A stretch of DNA of 64,000 nt from Lindgomyces ingoldianus. Taxonomy: Eukaryota; Ascomycota; Dothideomycetes; Pleosporales; Lindgomycetaceae. Location of the stretch: contig NW_022985171.1 of the NCBI RefSeq assembly GCF_010093535.1, positions 325,779-389,778 on the forward strand, given 5' to 3'. Below, piece after piece: positions 46,101 through 57,896 of the stretch. The translations under genes and the position numbers were made by a program. Every line of letters begins with the position of its first letter. The first letter of the stretch is position 1. Under the pieces are notes generated by a model that saw nothing but the letters and a program-made list of their open reading frames with translations, did not search any database and had not been told where the DNA came from.

Positions 46101-48068
46101 GGGAAGGGAAGGCTAAATTAGGCTAAGAGGGACTAGACTAGAAGGAACAAACTTAGACTAGACAACTTTATAGAAGCTTAGAACATTTAAAAAAAAAAAA
46201 AAACTTTTAAGCACTATAAACTTTAGAAACTTAGCCTGTTTTTTACTGTCCCTGTTTTTAAATACTACTAGATTAGTCTAGATTACCCCTAGACTAGCCT
46301 AGATACCCCTAAGAAGGGGGACAGATGCACTATAAAGCCTAGACTTTACTAGAGAAACCTAAAAGAAAAGTAAGCCACTAAAGAGAATATAAGAAGAGTA
46401 TAGGGCGCTATAACTAGTCCTAAAGAAGCTACTGCTATGCAAAAATAGACTAAACTGTCCTAGAGGAGGAGAGAATAGCAGGTAGAAACCTAGAAAAGGC
46501 AAAACCTATCCTAGGTAGCCTAGACAGGCCTAGAGACCCCCAGATCTGCTAGACTAATGCAAAGAAAGAAGAAAAATGCTAAGAAGACTAAAGATAGAAG
46601 CAGATAACCTGCCTTATCCCTAGAAAATGTTTTGCTTAAGGTTAAAAGCATTAAAATTATAAGCAAAGTTAGTTTTCTGTATGCCCTACTTACTCTTGTG
46701 AAATTCCTTAGTAAGGAAGAGGACTTAAGCCTAGAGAACGCTAAAATTAGCAGCAGAAGGCTAAGGACCCTAGACAGGGTTAGACTGCTCTAGAAGAGCC
46801 TAGATAGGTACAGGTTAGGGAACATACAGTGCAGACGCGCTTAGAGACTAGAGAAAGAGGTCTTAAGCTGTTGTTGTCACTTATTCCCCTCTTATGCTTT
46901 ACTAATGCCCTTTTCTTTGCCTTGCTAAGACTAACAATACCTAAGTCCCTAAACACCTTTTTGCTAACATAGAGGGGGGTTAGGGCGTTACTAGCTATCT
47001 TGCTGTAGACAAGCCTAGCAAGAATTAGTCTAGAAACCCCTAGAAAGCCCTAGAGACCCCTAGGGAAACCTAAAAAAGTCTAAAAGGTGGCTAGAGATTA
47101 TAAACTTATTAAGATAAATAACAACCCTATTAACCTTTTTACAGAGACCCTTAATAATGTCTAGCAGGTACTTTTAAGTGTTGCTAAGGTTAATTTAGGT
47201 CTTAAGCTAGAGAAAACTGCTAAGAATAGTGCTTATAATAGTTGTAATTGCTAGGCAACAGTCCTCTAGGCACTACAACCTAAGAATTAGCAAAAAGAAC
47301 TAAGAAGCACCTTAGGGACCCCTAGACAGCTATAAACAGCCCTAGGATAACCTACTTAATAGCAGTCTCTGCCACCCTTGTAGCAGCTATTGCACTTTAA
47401 GAGGTTATTAGTGCGCTTAGGCTCTAATAAGCCTTAACAAATGTAGGTATTGCAAGTCTAGACGTTGCAATTCTCCTTAACAAGGAAACAGCATAGTGGA
47501 ATTACGCCTAGCTTATGCGCTATAATCCTGCTTATAATCTTATTAAGGTAAGTTAAGTAGGGATTAATAGTAGCTAGAGCCCTATTTATAGCTAAGGTAA
47601 TCCTGTCTAACTGCTTGCTAGCTAAAAAAGACATTATTAGTAGTAAAATGTGCAAGACAGGGCTTAGGGGGCCTAGGGGGGCCTAGATTAGGATAGACAG
47701 GACTAGAGGCGTTGAAAATAGGACAGGGGATAGCCAGCTAGGGTGGCTGGCTAAGGAAGAATCTAAAGGCAGTTAGAATAGGGACTCTCTAGGACAGACA
47801 GAGCTTCATATGGGGTCCTCTGGCCCAGGGGGGCCCTAGAACACCCTAGGAACCCCTAGGAAGGCCTAGGGGCTCCCGCAGAAAATCTCTCTAAAATACG
47901 TACTAGAAGCGCGGAGTAGAGTGTAGGTGTAATAAAGAATTTAGCTTAGCAGAAAGTATTTAACCCCTTAGATTAAATTTAGAGTGACACAAAATTACAT
48001 AACTTTTAAACCTTAAGAAAGGGCTTAGATTTAGGCGCAGAGTTGCGCCTTAGAAAGAGATAGGGCTT
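46101..48068 (+). other. Long 3' untranslated or unknown part of gypsy D
   Basis: After the chromodomain there are about 2 kb of sequence before the 3' LTR. It contains many copies of short CCCTAG- or CCTAGA-like words, probably RIP products of CCTGG/CCAGG, and less mutated blocks near 46860-46990 and 47800-47880. No coding signature was recognised. Confidence 0.5.
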
Positions 48069-48441
48069 TGTAATAACTAGCTATCTAGGTGTTTCCTAGG
48101 CTGTTGTAGACTGGCCTAGACTGCACTAGGCAGTCCTAGACAACTCCTAAACTGTGCTGTTAACCCCACACTTCCCAGACAATGCCTACCTCGCCTAAAA
48201 AGCCGGGCATCCTAGACAGGTAATACTTTGAACTGGACCTACGGCATACTAGATCTGTCGCTACCAGCGCTGCCGTGCCTGGCTCTCTGGAGAAGTATAT
48301 AGCCAGTTGTAGAAGCCCTCTTTAGATAGCAGAGGATCGCCTTAGGAATTGGGCGGGTATCAATCGTACTCCTATGTCACAGTCACGCCCTTGTTGGTCA
48401 ATACACCTCTTGATTGCGAAGTGTATACCCTGTTTTTTACA
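48069..48441 (+). repeat. 3' LTR of gypsy D
   Basis: Same 373-bp length as the 5' LTR. Here the inner (5') half is mutated (CCTAGACAACTCCTA) and the outer (3') half intact. Confidence 0.88.
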
Positions 48442-48897
48442 GTAAAGTAATAAAAAGTAAATAATAGTTATCTAAGGCATTAACATAATAAGGTAGGCTA
48501 TAAGATTATAAAGCTTTAAGTAGTAAATAAGGCTGCTATGTAACATAGATTATATAAAAAAAAAGTAGATTTAGGCAGAAGAAACTTTAATAGTTAAGAA
48601 TAAGGCTTATCTAACTACTTTAAAGGAGTTTAAAGCGCGTAGTAATAGAAAGAAGCTAAAGACATAAGTGCGCACTAAAGAAGGTAAGCTAAGTTAAAGG
48701 TAATATAGGCAGTGCAATTAGACTAGGCATAACTTATAAGTAAGTAGTAGAAGTAGACTCTAAATAATATCTTGTGTTATATTACTCTATACAAGGCTAA
48801 AGTGGGCTGTTTTGCGAGAGAATAGGGTGGTTTTAGTAGGGGCTTGGCAAAAGTGGCCGGCCAACCTGTGTGGCCGGCCAACCTGTTAGGTACGTTA

Positions 48898-49577
48898 ATT
48901 TTTTATTTATTTAAAGTCTTATAAATAGCTGTTAGAGCTTTTTTAAAGTTTTTAACACTACTAAACACTTCTTCTATTTTAAAGGTAAGTGCTGCGCTAT
49001 TTACGCTAAAGTCTATTTAATTATCTGCGTAAGGCTAAAACTAAATTATAAAAAGGCCTTCTAGGTGTAGTTCTATCTAGAATATTATTTCTGTGTCTGT
49101 TTAAAATGCTCCTTTATTATATTACATATAAAGGTAACATTTTATAAAGAATAAGTAAAAGTCTTTTAGTAATTCTTTAAAAAGCTTTAAAAAGGCTAGC
49201 TTTAAAGTCTTTTTAGCTATAATACTTACTTTTTTAGTTAAAATATTTTATATTTTAGCTAGCTTTACTTATAGTTTATGTATTTAATAAGTGTAATTAG
49301 TAGCTTTCTAGAGGCTTAAAAGCTTAAAAAGAGTTTATAATTCTATTACTTTTTAATAAAGGTTTATAACTTTTTATCTAAGTTTTACTAGTTTACTAAT
49401 TTTTTTGCTAATTTACTAGAGTTTTTTAATGTTATCCTAAATTATATTAATCTATTCTACTAGGATAGCTTTACTTTAGCTAGAAACTTCTATAGATCCT
49501 AATAAAGCTATGTAGGCTATGTTAGAATCTAGGTTATGTTAAAAGGTATCTATACTTTTTAAAAGAGTAGTGTTTAA
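48898..49577 (-). pseudogene. gypsy A remnant, 5' (gag) part
   Basis: Colinear on minus with the first part of A' after its 5' LTR (compare 49577 downward with 50328 upward: TTAAACACTAC and ATTCTAACATAGCC are shared). It is separated from the rest of A by pogo element C. Confidence 0.65.
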
Positions 49578-49732
49578 TATTATAATCTTTACTTTATAAA
49601 AGCACTTAGGTCTTATAATGTTCTTAAAAGAGAAGTAGAGCAGATAGTAGAGGCTAACTAGTAGGGTGTACAGTCCTATGTACAGGCTAATAGGCTATTA
49701 GAGGGGAGTAAGGTAACTAAATTATAGTTTAC
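49578..49732 (-). repeat. LTR of element A, first part (split by A')
   Basis: RIP-mutated version of the start of the LTR at 33461. It continues at 57423-57865. The two parts minus the duplicated TTTAC total 593 bp, exactly the length of the other LTR. Confidence 0.85.
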
Positions 49733-50327
49733 TGTTACGGTCTACGGTTGGACAAGCGTAACTCCACCAGCAGTGCTCCACAATCTAGCTGGGTTGGGAC
49801 AGGGCTCGCTTACGGACCAATTGGAGGACACGGAGGCAGCGCAGCTGCCCGCAGTAATGGAAGAATGCGTCGTCCAATAGGAGGACAGGCCGCGTATTAC
49901 CAGGAGCCTAGGGGAGCCTATAGGAGTCCCTCTTAGCAGGCTCCCACTAGCTCCTACTAGCTCCCTTAGCGTCTGTAATACATGTATATAGTTCTTACAT
50001 TAAACAACCTTTAGAAGGTGTGTTTAACATTTAGTTTATTTTTTACATAGACTAAGTAGCATTTAACTTTCTAAAGAGCTGTAATACTATTTATATATCT
50101 TACACTATATATACTTTTAATTCTGTCTAACAGGACTATTTAACCCTAGCCTTTCTACTGCTACACATAGGGTAAACTATAATCTAGTTACTTAACAAAC
50201 TCTTTATTAAGCCTAATAGCCTGTACGTAGGACTGTACACCCTACTAGATTAGCCCCTTCTTTCTGTTCTACCTCCCCTAGGAATATTATAAGACCTAAG
50301 TGCTTTTATAAAGTAAAAATTATAACA
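49733..50327 (+). repeat. 5' LTR of A'
   Basis: TGTTACGGTCTACGG at the start. The first 240 or so bases are intact, while the remainder is mutated and the end reads TATAACA rather than TGTAACA. Confidence 0.88.
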
Positions 50328-53300
50328 TTAAACACTACTTTCTTTAAAAAGTATAAATACTTTATAATATAACTTAGATTCTAACATAGCCTATGCTGCG
50401 CTATTAGGATCTACAAAAGTTCTTACCTAAAGCAAAGCTGTTCTAGCAGAACAGATTAACATAATCTAAGATAATATTAAAGAACTCTAGCAGATTAGTA
50501 ATAAAGTTAGTAAATTACTAAAACTTAAAAAAAAAATACTAACTTTTACTAAAAAGTAATAAAATTATAGAACTTTTTTAAACCTTTAAGCCTTTAAGAA
50601 GCTACTAACTAAGCCTATTAAATACATAAACTATAAGTAGAGTTAGCAAAAATCTAGAACATCTTAATAAAGAAGGCAAGTATTATAGCTAAGAAGACTT
50701 TAAAACTAGCTTTTTTAAAGCTTTTTAAAGAATTATTAAAAGACCTTTAACTATTCTTTATAAAATGTTACTTTTATATGTAATATAACAAAGAAGCATT
50801 TTAGACTAACATAAAAATAATATTCTAGATAAAATTACACTTAAAAGGCCCCCTTATAATTTAGTTTTAACCTTATGTAGATAATTAGATAAACTTTAGA
50901 GTAAATAGTAAAGCACTTACTCTTAAAATAAAAAAAATATTTAGTAGTATTAAAAACTTTAAAAAAGCCTTAACAGCTATTTATAAAACTTTTAATAAAA
51001 AGAAAATTATAGCTAATAAGTTAAACACTATAAAATAAGAAACTAGCCTAGTCTAAAATTATATAGCACGCTTTAGGGAACAGCTGGCTATCTATAGATA
51101 GACAGACTAGAAAGCCCTCTGCTGCATGTTCTATAATAGACTAAGCAAAATAGTAAAAGATAAATTTATGCACAGTAAAAAACTAACTACTTTTAAAAAT
51201 TTTATTATATAAGTAACAACTTATAACAACTGTTACAGGAAGTGTAAAAAAAATAAAAAATAAAAAATAACTTTCTAAAAACTAGAGTTTATTCCTAAAA
51301 AAAAGAAGCTTTTATAATATAATAAAAAACTAATAGACCTTAGTTATGTAAAGCATACATAGAGCCCCCTCTTTAAAAAAAGCTAAGTTTTAGGACGCAA
51401 TAAGCTGCCTTTAACAAAGGAATAACAAAAGTGGCTAGAGAACAAGGCCTGCCTAAACTATAAAAAAGTAGAACATTTCTGCTAAAATTACCTAGACTTC
51501 TAAAAAAAGAAAAATAAAAATACTACTATAATAATAAAAACTATTACTGCTAAATACAGCCTTATAGATAAAAAAATATTAAAAAAATTAAATAATAAAC
51601 TTTACTAGTAATATAAAGGAAACTATTCTTTAAACAACTATTTTAAAGCGTATTAGAAAGTAGTTATTTAGAACTTTAGTAGCTTAGATTTAGTGTTGTA
51701 GGACCTAGTAATTTTTAAAAGATATAAAGAAAAGACTTAGATCTAAGAATATATTATAAACATTTAAAAAAAAAAAATAGTTCCCTCTTTAAGACTAAAC
51801 TTTTAGCACTTTAGCAAGAGAGCTCTTTTAATAGTTTTAAAAATGCAAATGCTAGAAGTGTAGTCTATAACATAACTACTTAAGTTATTACATAGTCCTA
51901 CTTTATTAAATAAATATTAGTAATAACTACCTAACATTTAACATTATATAATAAATAGCTAAGGTTAAATATAATATTATAAATAAAAAAAAGCAATAGC
52001 AGTTTTTTATAAAAATTTAAAATTAGAAACTAGAAAAACTAGGTAAACCTGCTAGGTTTAAAGTCCTAAAGCTAGTACTTAGGAAGCCTAAGACTCTGCT
52101 TCTAAGCCTTATAATTAGCAGAAAAGCTTTAGTAATGTAATAAAGCTATAGTTAGTGTGCGCTTTATAGAAATAAAACCTATAGCACTAACAACTACTAG
52201 TAGAAAGAACACCTTGTTTAGATAGTACAAACATAGGAATACCTATAGTAGACTTAGAAAAGCCTCTTTAACATGTTACATAGACCTAATAATTATCTAT
52301 ACCCCTAGTACTAGTGCACGCAACAGTATTGCATTAGGCACTAGGACAATAAGCACTAAACAAGCTAGTAGCTTACATAGGAAAAGAACTACAACAGTTG
52401 CCTATAGTAAGTAATAGCCTTAGCCTGCAAAACTATAAACTGCTACACCTACTAGACAGCCCCTCTACATAAGTAGAAGAAATAAGCAGCGTGTAAAAAA
52501 TAAGATAACTGTAGGTTTTACTACTTCTAGTAAAAAGTAGTAAGAAAAGAAGACTACCTAACATTACATTATTTAGTTAAAAATTATAAATGTAAAGCAG
52601 CTAACTGCTGTAATTAAAAACATTAAATTTATAAAAAAAAAAAATAAGTTTAATAATAACTTATAAAATATTAACTTTTACTTTCTTTTTAATAAGAAAG
52701 TTAAACATAACATATTAGCAGTAATTATAGTAGGATAAGAGGCAGGACATAGCCTAACAACTACCTTTATGTATAAAGGGTGGCCTAGGCTAGCCCTTGT
52801 GGACAGTAGATGCACCTTTACTGCTATAGATAAGAATTAGGTGGATAAATAAAGCATACTATTCTACATAAAAAAAGACTTATTTAAGGTAACCTTTACT
52901 AACACATTATTAATTAAGTATAGTAGAGGATAGATTAACTTAGAAATATATAAAAAAGACCTTAAAACTCTAAACATAAAGGACTAGAGATTAATAAATA
53001 TACTTTAGCTAAAAAGTAAGTATAATGTAATCTTAGGCTATAATTAGCTTAGAACACATAACCTTATAATTAATTAAAGGACTATAACTATAAAAACTTT
53101 TAACAACTACACACACATAACCTAGTTAGCATGCTATAATAACTATTACTTAGTCTATAAATAAGCAAAGCAAGGTAGTAGTTACTACCCTAAAAAAAAA
53201 AAACTTTAGAAATTCCCTTACTAGAAGCTTAAAGCTTAGGTAATAAAAATAATAAAAAAAAAACTTAAGAAAGTCCTTTATAAAAAAATTAAAGATAATA

Positions 53301-56200
53301 AAAATGTAGAATAAATTAGTGTTATTTAAATCTAGAAAAAAGGCAGTATCCTAGCAGAGTATAAAGATTATAAGGATATGTTTAAAACACTAGAAGACTC
53401 TAAAAAGCTACTACTATATTAGCCTTAAGATTACACTATTAACTTAATAAAAAATTATAATTTAAAGACCTATAAGCTCTATTCTTTATTAAGGATATAA
53501 AAAAAAGCCTTATAAAAATATGTTAATAGGATGCTAGTATAAGGCCACATCTAAGAAAGCTATAGCTTAGTAGCGTTAGCTATAGTTTTTACTAAGAAGA
53601 AAAAAAAAATCTAAGTCTATTAAGACTATAAAACTCTAAATAATAACATAATCTAAAATTAGTTTTCTTTACTAATTATATAAAATATTATAAACTAATT
53701 AAAAGGAACCTAGTACTTTATAAAGTTTAACATATAGAACAGATTTAATAAGATAAAGATAAGAGAAGAAGATAAGTAGCTTACAGCATTTAAGACTTTA
53801 TAAAGACTTTATAAACTACTAGTAATGCTATTTAGCCTAATAAATGCCCTAGCAATGTTCTAGTAAATTATTAACATAGCTCTTAACTTATACTTTAATG
53901 TCTTTACTCTAGTATATTTAGATAACGTCCTTATCTATTTAAAAGATACCCTAGAAGACTATGTATAGAAAGTACAAAAAGTCTTAGAGCAGCTTAGAAA
54001 ATATAAACTCTACTTATAACTCTTTAAATGCAAATTCTATGTTACTAAAATAAAGTATCTAAGATTTATAATTAATAGTAAAAAAATAAAAATTAACTTA
54101 GCTAAGATATAAAAAGTACTTAAGTAGCTAAAACTTATAATAGTTAAAGAAGTAAAGAGATTCTTAAGGCTATTAAGCTATGTTAGATAAATAATTAAAA
54201 ACTACTTAAAAATTACTATACTATTAATAAACACTATAACTAAGGAATAGGTAATAGTAAAATTTATCTAAACTTTAGAAATAAATAAAGCCTTTCTAGC
54301 GCTAAAACAGGCAATAACAGCTAAGCTAGTGCTAAGAATGTACAACTTACAACTAGATACTAAAATTCACACAGACGCGTCCCTAGAAGCTAGTAGGGCC
54401 GCGCTTTATTAGAAATAAGAAGATAGAAAATAGCACTTAGTTACATACTATTTAACAAAGTTCTTAGGACCTAAAGTAGGCTACAGCATACCTAATAAAG
54501 AACTAAAAGCAATATTAAATGCTATAAAAGTATAGGCTATAGAACTACATAAAATAGTAAAGCTATTTTATATTATAACTAACTATGTAAATTTAGTTAT
54601 GTTTTTAATAGTAAAGAAACTCTTACTAATGCATGTAAGATAAGTAATAAAGCTTGCTTAGTTTAACTGCATTATTAAGCATGTCCTAGAAGCATAGAAC
54701 TAGTAAGCTAACGCTCTTAGCTAAAGACTAAACTACTTTAATAAAAAAAAAATAAAAAAAAAAGTTTACACTTTTTAAAAAAACTAATAAAGAATAAGTC
54801 TATAATAAACCTTAACTTATAAAAGAATTCTACATGCTTATAGTAAATAAGTAGAGATAGAAGAATTTAATCTAAGAATATTATAAATCTTTAATGTTTA
54901 GACACCTAGAGATAGGCACCCTCTAAAAGAAGTTAAGGGCTGCTATACTATAATAAATACTAAAAATAAAGTAATTATGCATAAAGGTGCTTAGAGAATG
55001 TAATATCTATAACAAAAATAACTTATAAAGGCATAAGGCCTACAGGTACCTCTAACTAATTAAAGCACTAAAATTACTATAAATAATAATTATAATAGAC
55101 TTTATTATAGAACTACCCCTGTCTAAGGAACTAGAGATAGAAAGAATGTGTAATATAATTATAGTAGCACTTAATAAAACTACTAAATATTTACATACTT
55201 AGCCCTTAAAGAAAATAATAATAGCTAAAGAATTTATCTATAAGTTAAAATAAAACATAGTATTAGTACATAGATGCTTTAAGACTATTATTTTTAACTA
55301 AGATAAGCTGTTTACTAGCAGCTTCTAGAAAGTAGTAATGCAGCACCTTAGTATAACGCATAAACTATTAACAGCCTACTACCTGCAAATAGATAGTTAG
55401 ACTAAAAGAGTAAACACAGAAGTAAAAAAGTACTTAAGAAAGTACATTTTTTATACCTAAAATAATTAGGTAAAATAGCTTTTAATAGTATAGCTAGCTA
55501 TTAACAATATAGAATTAGCTATAATAAAGGAAACACTATATAAAGCTAATTTTAAGTATAATTCTTACTTTATGCTATAAGAAAACTAACTTATAGACTT
55601 ATAGAAATTAATAGATTAGCTAATAGACCTATAGTAAATATATAAAAGGTTAGCTATAGAAGCCTAGTCTAGCAGAGAAATAATAGAGAAATATGTAAAT
55701 AAATTATAGTAATTAGAACTAGAAATCTACTCTAGAGATTATATATATCTTAATACTAAAAATCTTAAGATACTAAGACCTTCTAAGAAGCTAGTAAAAA
55801 AAAAAATAGAACTTTATAAAGTTCTATAGACTTAATAAGACAACTATAAGCTTAAGCTTTCTTTACACATAAAAATTTACTTATAGTTTTATATCTCTAA
55901 ACTAGAAAAAGCACTTAAAGAAATCTCTTTATCTATGTAAAAATAAAAAGATAAGAAGATAAAATATAAAGTTAAATATATTATTAGTAATTAAAAGAAC
56001 TAAAAAGAATTTTTAGTAAAATAAAAAAAGTAGCTTACTAGTAAAAACATATAAAAACTAGCTAAGAATTTACAAAATGTGTAGCTGTTAGTATAAAAGT
56101 ACCTTTAAGCTTGTTTAAAAGAAACTAGCTAAGTAATAAAGCACCTATATTAAAAGAAACAGCTATGTTATTACTAGATAGTAGTAGCTTTTAGAGATAA
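50328..56200 (+). pseudogene. gypsy A' gag-pol remnant
   Basis: A possible zinc-knuckle remnant lies near 51450. A protease-like block (mutated VDSGCTFTAI) is near 52800. Reverse transcriptase spans 53400-54250, with TLVYLDNVLIYLK at about 53905-53943, and integrase spans about 54900-55600. A mutated chromodomain lies near 55965-56080 (KEFLVK, then KLAKNLQNV). Stops occur every 5 to 15 codons. Confidence 0.75.
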
Positions 56201-56827
56201 GTCTTAGCTAATAAAAGTTAAGAAAAGAAATAGCCCTTTACTTTAGCCTTAAGAGCTTTTATCTTATCTAAGGAGAAAAAGTCCCCCTCTAAGTATTTTA
56301 CGCAGCAAGCTTCTAGCAGATCTAGTAACTTTTAGATATAATTCTGTTTAAAACGCTTTTTATTTATTGCCTCTAATATCTTTTTTTAAAGATAAAGTTG
56401 CTCCTAATCTTAAGCCTACTGCTTATTTAGTAGTGTATAATTCTAGGCCTATAAGGCTTTAGCCTTCTAAAGAAGCGCTTTTCTTTTCTTCTCTAAACAA
56501 TCCTACGCAGCATTAAAGATAAAGGTGTTGCATTTACTATGCTTTTTTACACACTTAACGCACTTATCTAAGGATAAAGTTAACACACATAATAACCTTA
56601 AAAATTAGTAAGTGCTGCAGGGCCTTATCTTTATCTAGTAAAAAAGATTAAAGTAAAGAGTAACATAGAGATAGTAAAATAAACAAGGCTAGCAAGCTAT
56701 TTAGTATAAGAAAAATAAATGTTAAAGATGCCTTTTAGTAGGTAAGCGCTTACTTTATAAATAAACTTTTACTAACACAGTTATGTAAGCAGAGCAGTAA
56801 GGACGCTGCTAGGGAGAGGGGGCAGCG

Positions 56828-57422
56828 TGTTACAGTCTACAGTTAGACAAGCGTAACTCTACTAGCAGTGCTCCACAATCTAGCTAGGTTGGGACAGGGC
56901 TTGCTTACAGACTAATTAGAGGACACAGAGGCAGCGCAGCTGCCTGCAGTAATAGAAGAATGCGTTGTCTAATAGGAGGACAGGCCGCGTATTACTAGGA
57001 GCTTAGGGGAGCCTATAGGAGTCCCTTTTAGCAGGCTCCCACTAGCTCCTACTAGCTCTCTTAGCGTCCCTAATACATGTATATAGTTCCTACATTAAAT
57101 AACCTTTAGAAAGTGTGTTTAATGTTTAGTTTATTTTTTACATAGACTAAGTAGCATTTAGCTTTCTAAAGAGCTGTAATACTATTTATATATCTTACAC
57201 TATATATACCTCTAATTCTGTCTAATAGGACTGTTTAACCCTAGCCTCCCTACTGCTGCACACAGGGCAAACTATAATCTAGTCACTCAACAAACTCTCT
57301 ATTAAGCCTAATAGCCTGTACATAGGACTGTACACCCTACCAGATTGGCCCCTCCTTTCTGTCCTACCTCCTCTAGGAATATCATAAGACCCGAGTGCTT
57401 CCACGAAGCAAGGATTGTAACA
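56828..57422 (+). repeat. 3' LTR of A'
   Basis: Same 595-bp length as the 5' LTR. The inner half is mutated (TGTTACAGTCTACAG) and the outer half intact (CACGAAGCAAGGATTGTAACA). Confidence 0.88.
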
Positions 57423-57865
57423 TTTACTCTTAATGCAGTAGTAGAAAGGCTAAGTTAAACAGTCCTATTAGATAAAGTTAAAGGTATATATAGTGTAAAA
57501 TATATAAATAGTATTACAGCTCTTTAAAAAGCTAAATGCTACTTAGTTTATATAAAAAATAAACTAAACATTAAACACACCTTCTAAAGGTTGTTTAATA
57601 TAGGAACTATATACATGTGCAGGAGGTGCTAAGAGGAGCAGGAGGAGTTTATAGGAGCCTGCTAAGAAGAGCTCCCTAAGCTCCCCTAGGCTCCCTTAAC
57701 TTATAGCCTGCCTTTCCTTATTAGACAACACATTCCTCCATTACTGTAGGCAGCTGTGCTGCTTCTGTGTCTTCTGACTGGTCCGTAAGCAAGCCCTGCC
57801 CCAATCCAGCTAGATTGTGGAGCACTGCCGGTGGAGTTACGCTGGTCCAACCGTAGACCGTAACA
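57423..57865 (-). repeat. LTR of element A, second part
   Basis: Continuation of 49578-49732 after the A' insertion. The last 100 or so bases, the outer edge of A, are free of RIP and end CCGTAGACCGTAACA next to AGTGG. Confidence 0.85.
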
Positions 57866-57896
57866 AGTGGCTAATGACTTTTGGTAGGCGACTGTA

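Larger units (their letters stand above)
40746..48441 (+). mobile_element. Ty3/gypsy chromovirus D
   Basis: LTRs of 373 bp lie at each end (40746-41118 and 48069-48441), flanked by GTAAA (40741-40745 and 48442-48446). Total length is 7696 bp. The plus strand encodes gag with a zinc knuckle, then protease, reverse transcriptase, RNase H, integrase and a chromodomain. RIP damage is present but lighter than in A and A'. Almost 2 kb lies between the chromodomain and the 3' LTR. Confidence 0.9.
40070..48895 (+). mobile_element. pogo/Fot1-type transposon C, with internal deletion, split by gypsy D
   Basis: Same termini as B1 (ACGTACCTAACAGG and its inverted form), flanked by TA (40068-40069 and 48896-48897). 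Without D it is 1125 bp, about 740 bp shorter than B1 and B2. The missing part lies just after 48493, where GGTAGGCTAT joins directly to sequence that in B1 is found near 26395. The transposase frame is visible at about 40480-40740 (KYNFNKL near 40640, mutated from a NFDETGF-like block). Confidence 0.85.
49733..57422 (+). mobile_element. Ty3/gypsy chromovirus A', inserted in the LTR of A
   Basis: LTRs of 595 bp lie at 49733-50327 and 56828-57422, flanked by TTTAC (49728-49732 and 57423-57427). It belongs to the same family as A but has the opposite orientation. The sequence before the 3' LTR holds the polypurine tract GGGAGAGGGGGCAG. Total length is 7690 bp. The interior is extremely RIP-mutated. 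Confidence 0.9.
33461..57865 (-). mobile_element. Ty3/gypsy retrotransposon A (chromovirus type), with nested insertions
   Basis: LTRs of 593 bp lie at 33461-34053 and 49578-57865 (the latter split by A'). The whole is flanked by AGTGG (33456-33460 and 57866-57870). The coding strand is minus; a polypurine tract read on minus (GGGAGAAGGGG) borders the LTR at 34054. Subtracting C, A' and the solo LTR leaves about 7.67 kb, nearly the length of A' (7690 bp). The interior is full of RIP stops. Confidence 0.88.
31861..57894 (+). mobile_element. Tc1-like DNA transposon T, container of the nested stack
   Basis: The left end CAGTCGCCTACCAAAAG and the right end (inverted, 57866-57894) match at 27 of 29 positions and are flanked by TA (31859-31860 and 57895-57896). 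With all insertions subtracted the element is about 1.33 kb, typical for Tc1. The interior carries a RIP-damaged transposase. It lies in the HET gene and is itself split by a solo LTR and by gypsy element A only 29 bp from its right end. Confidence 0.85.
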
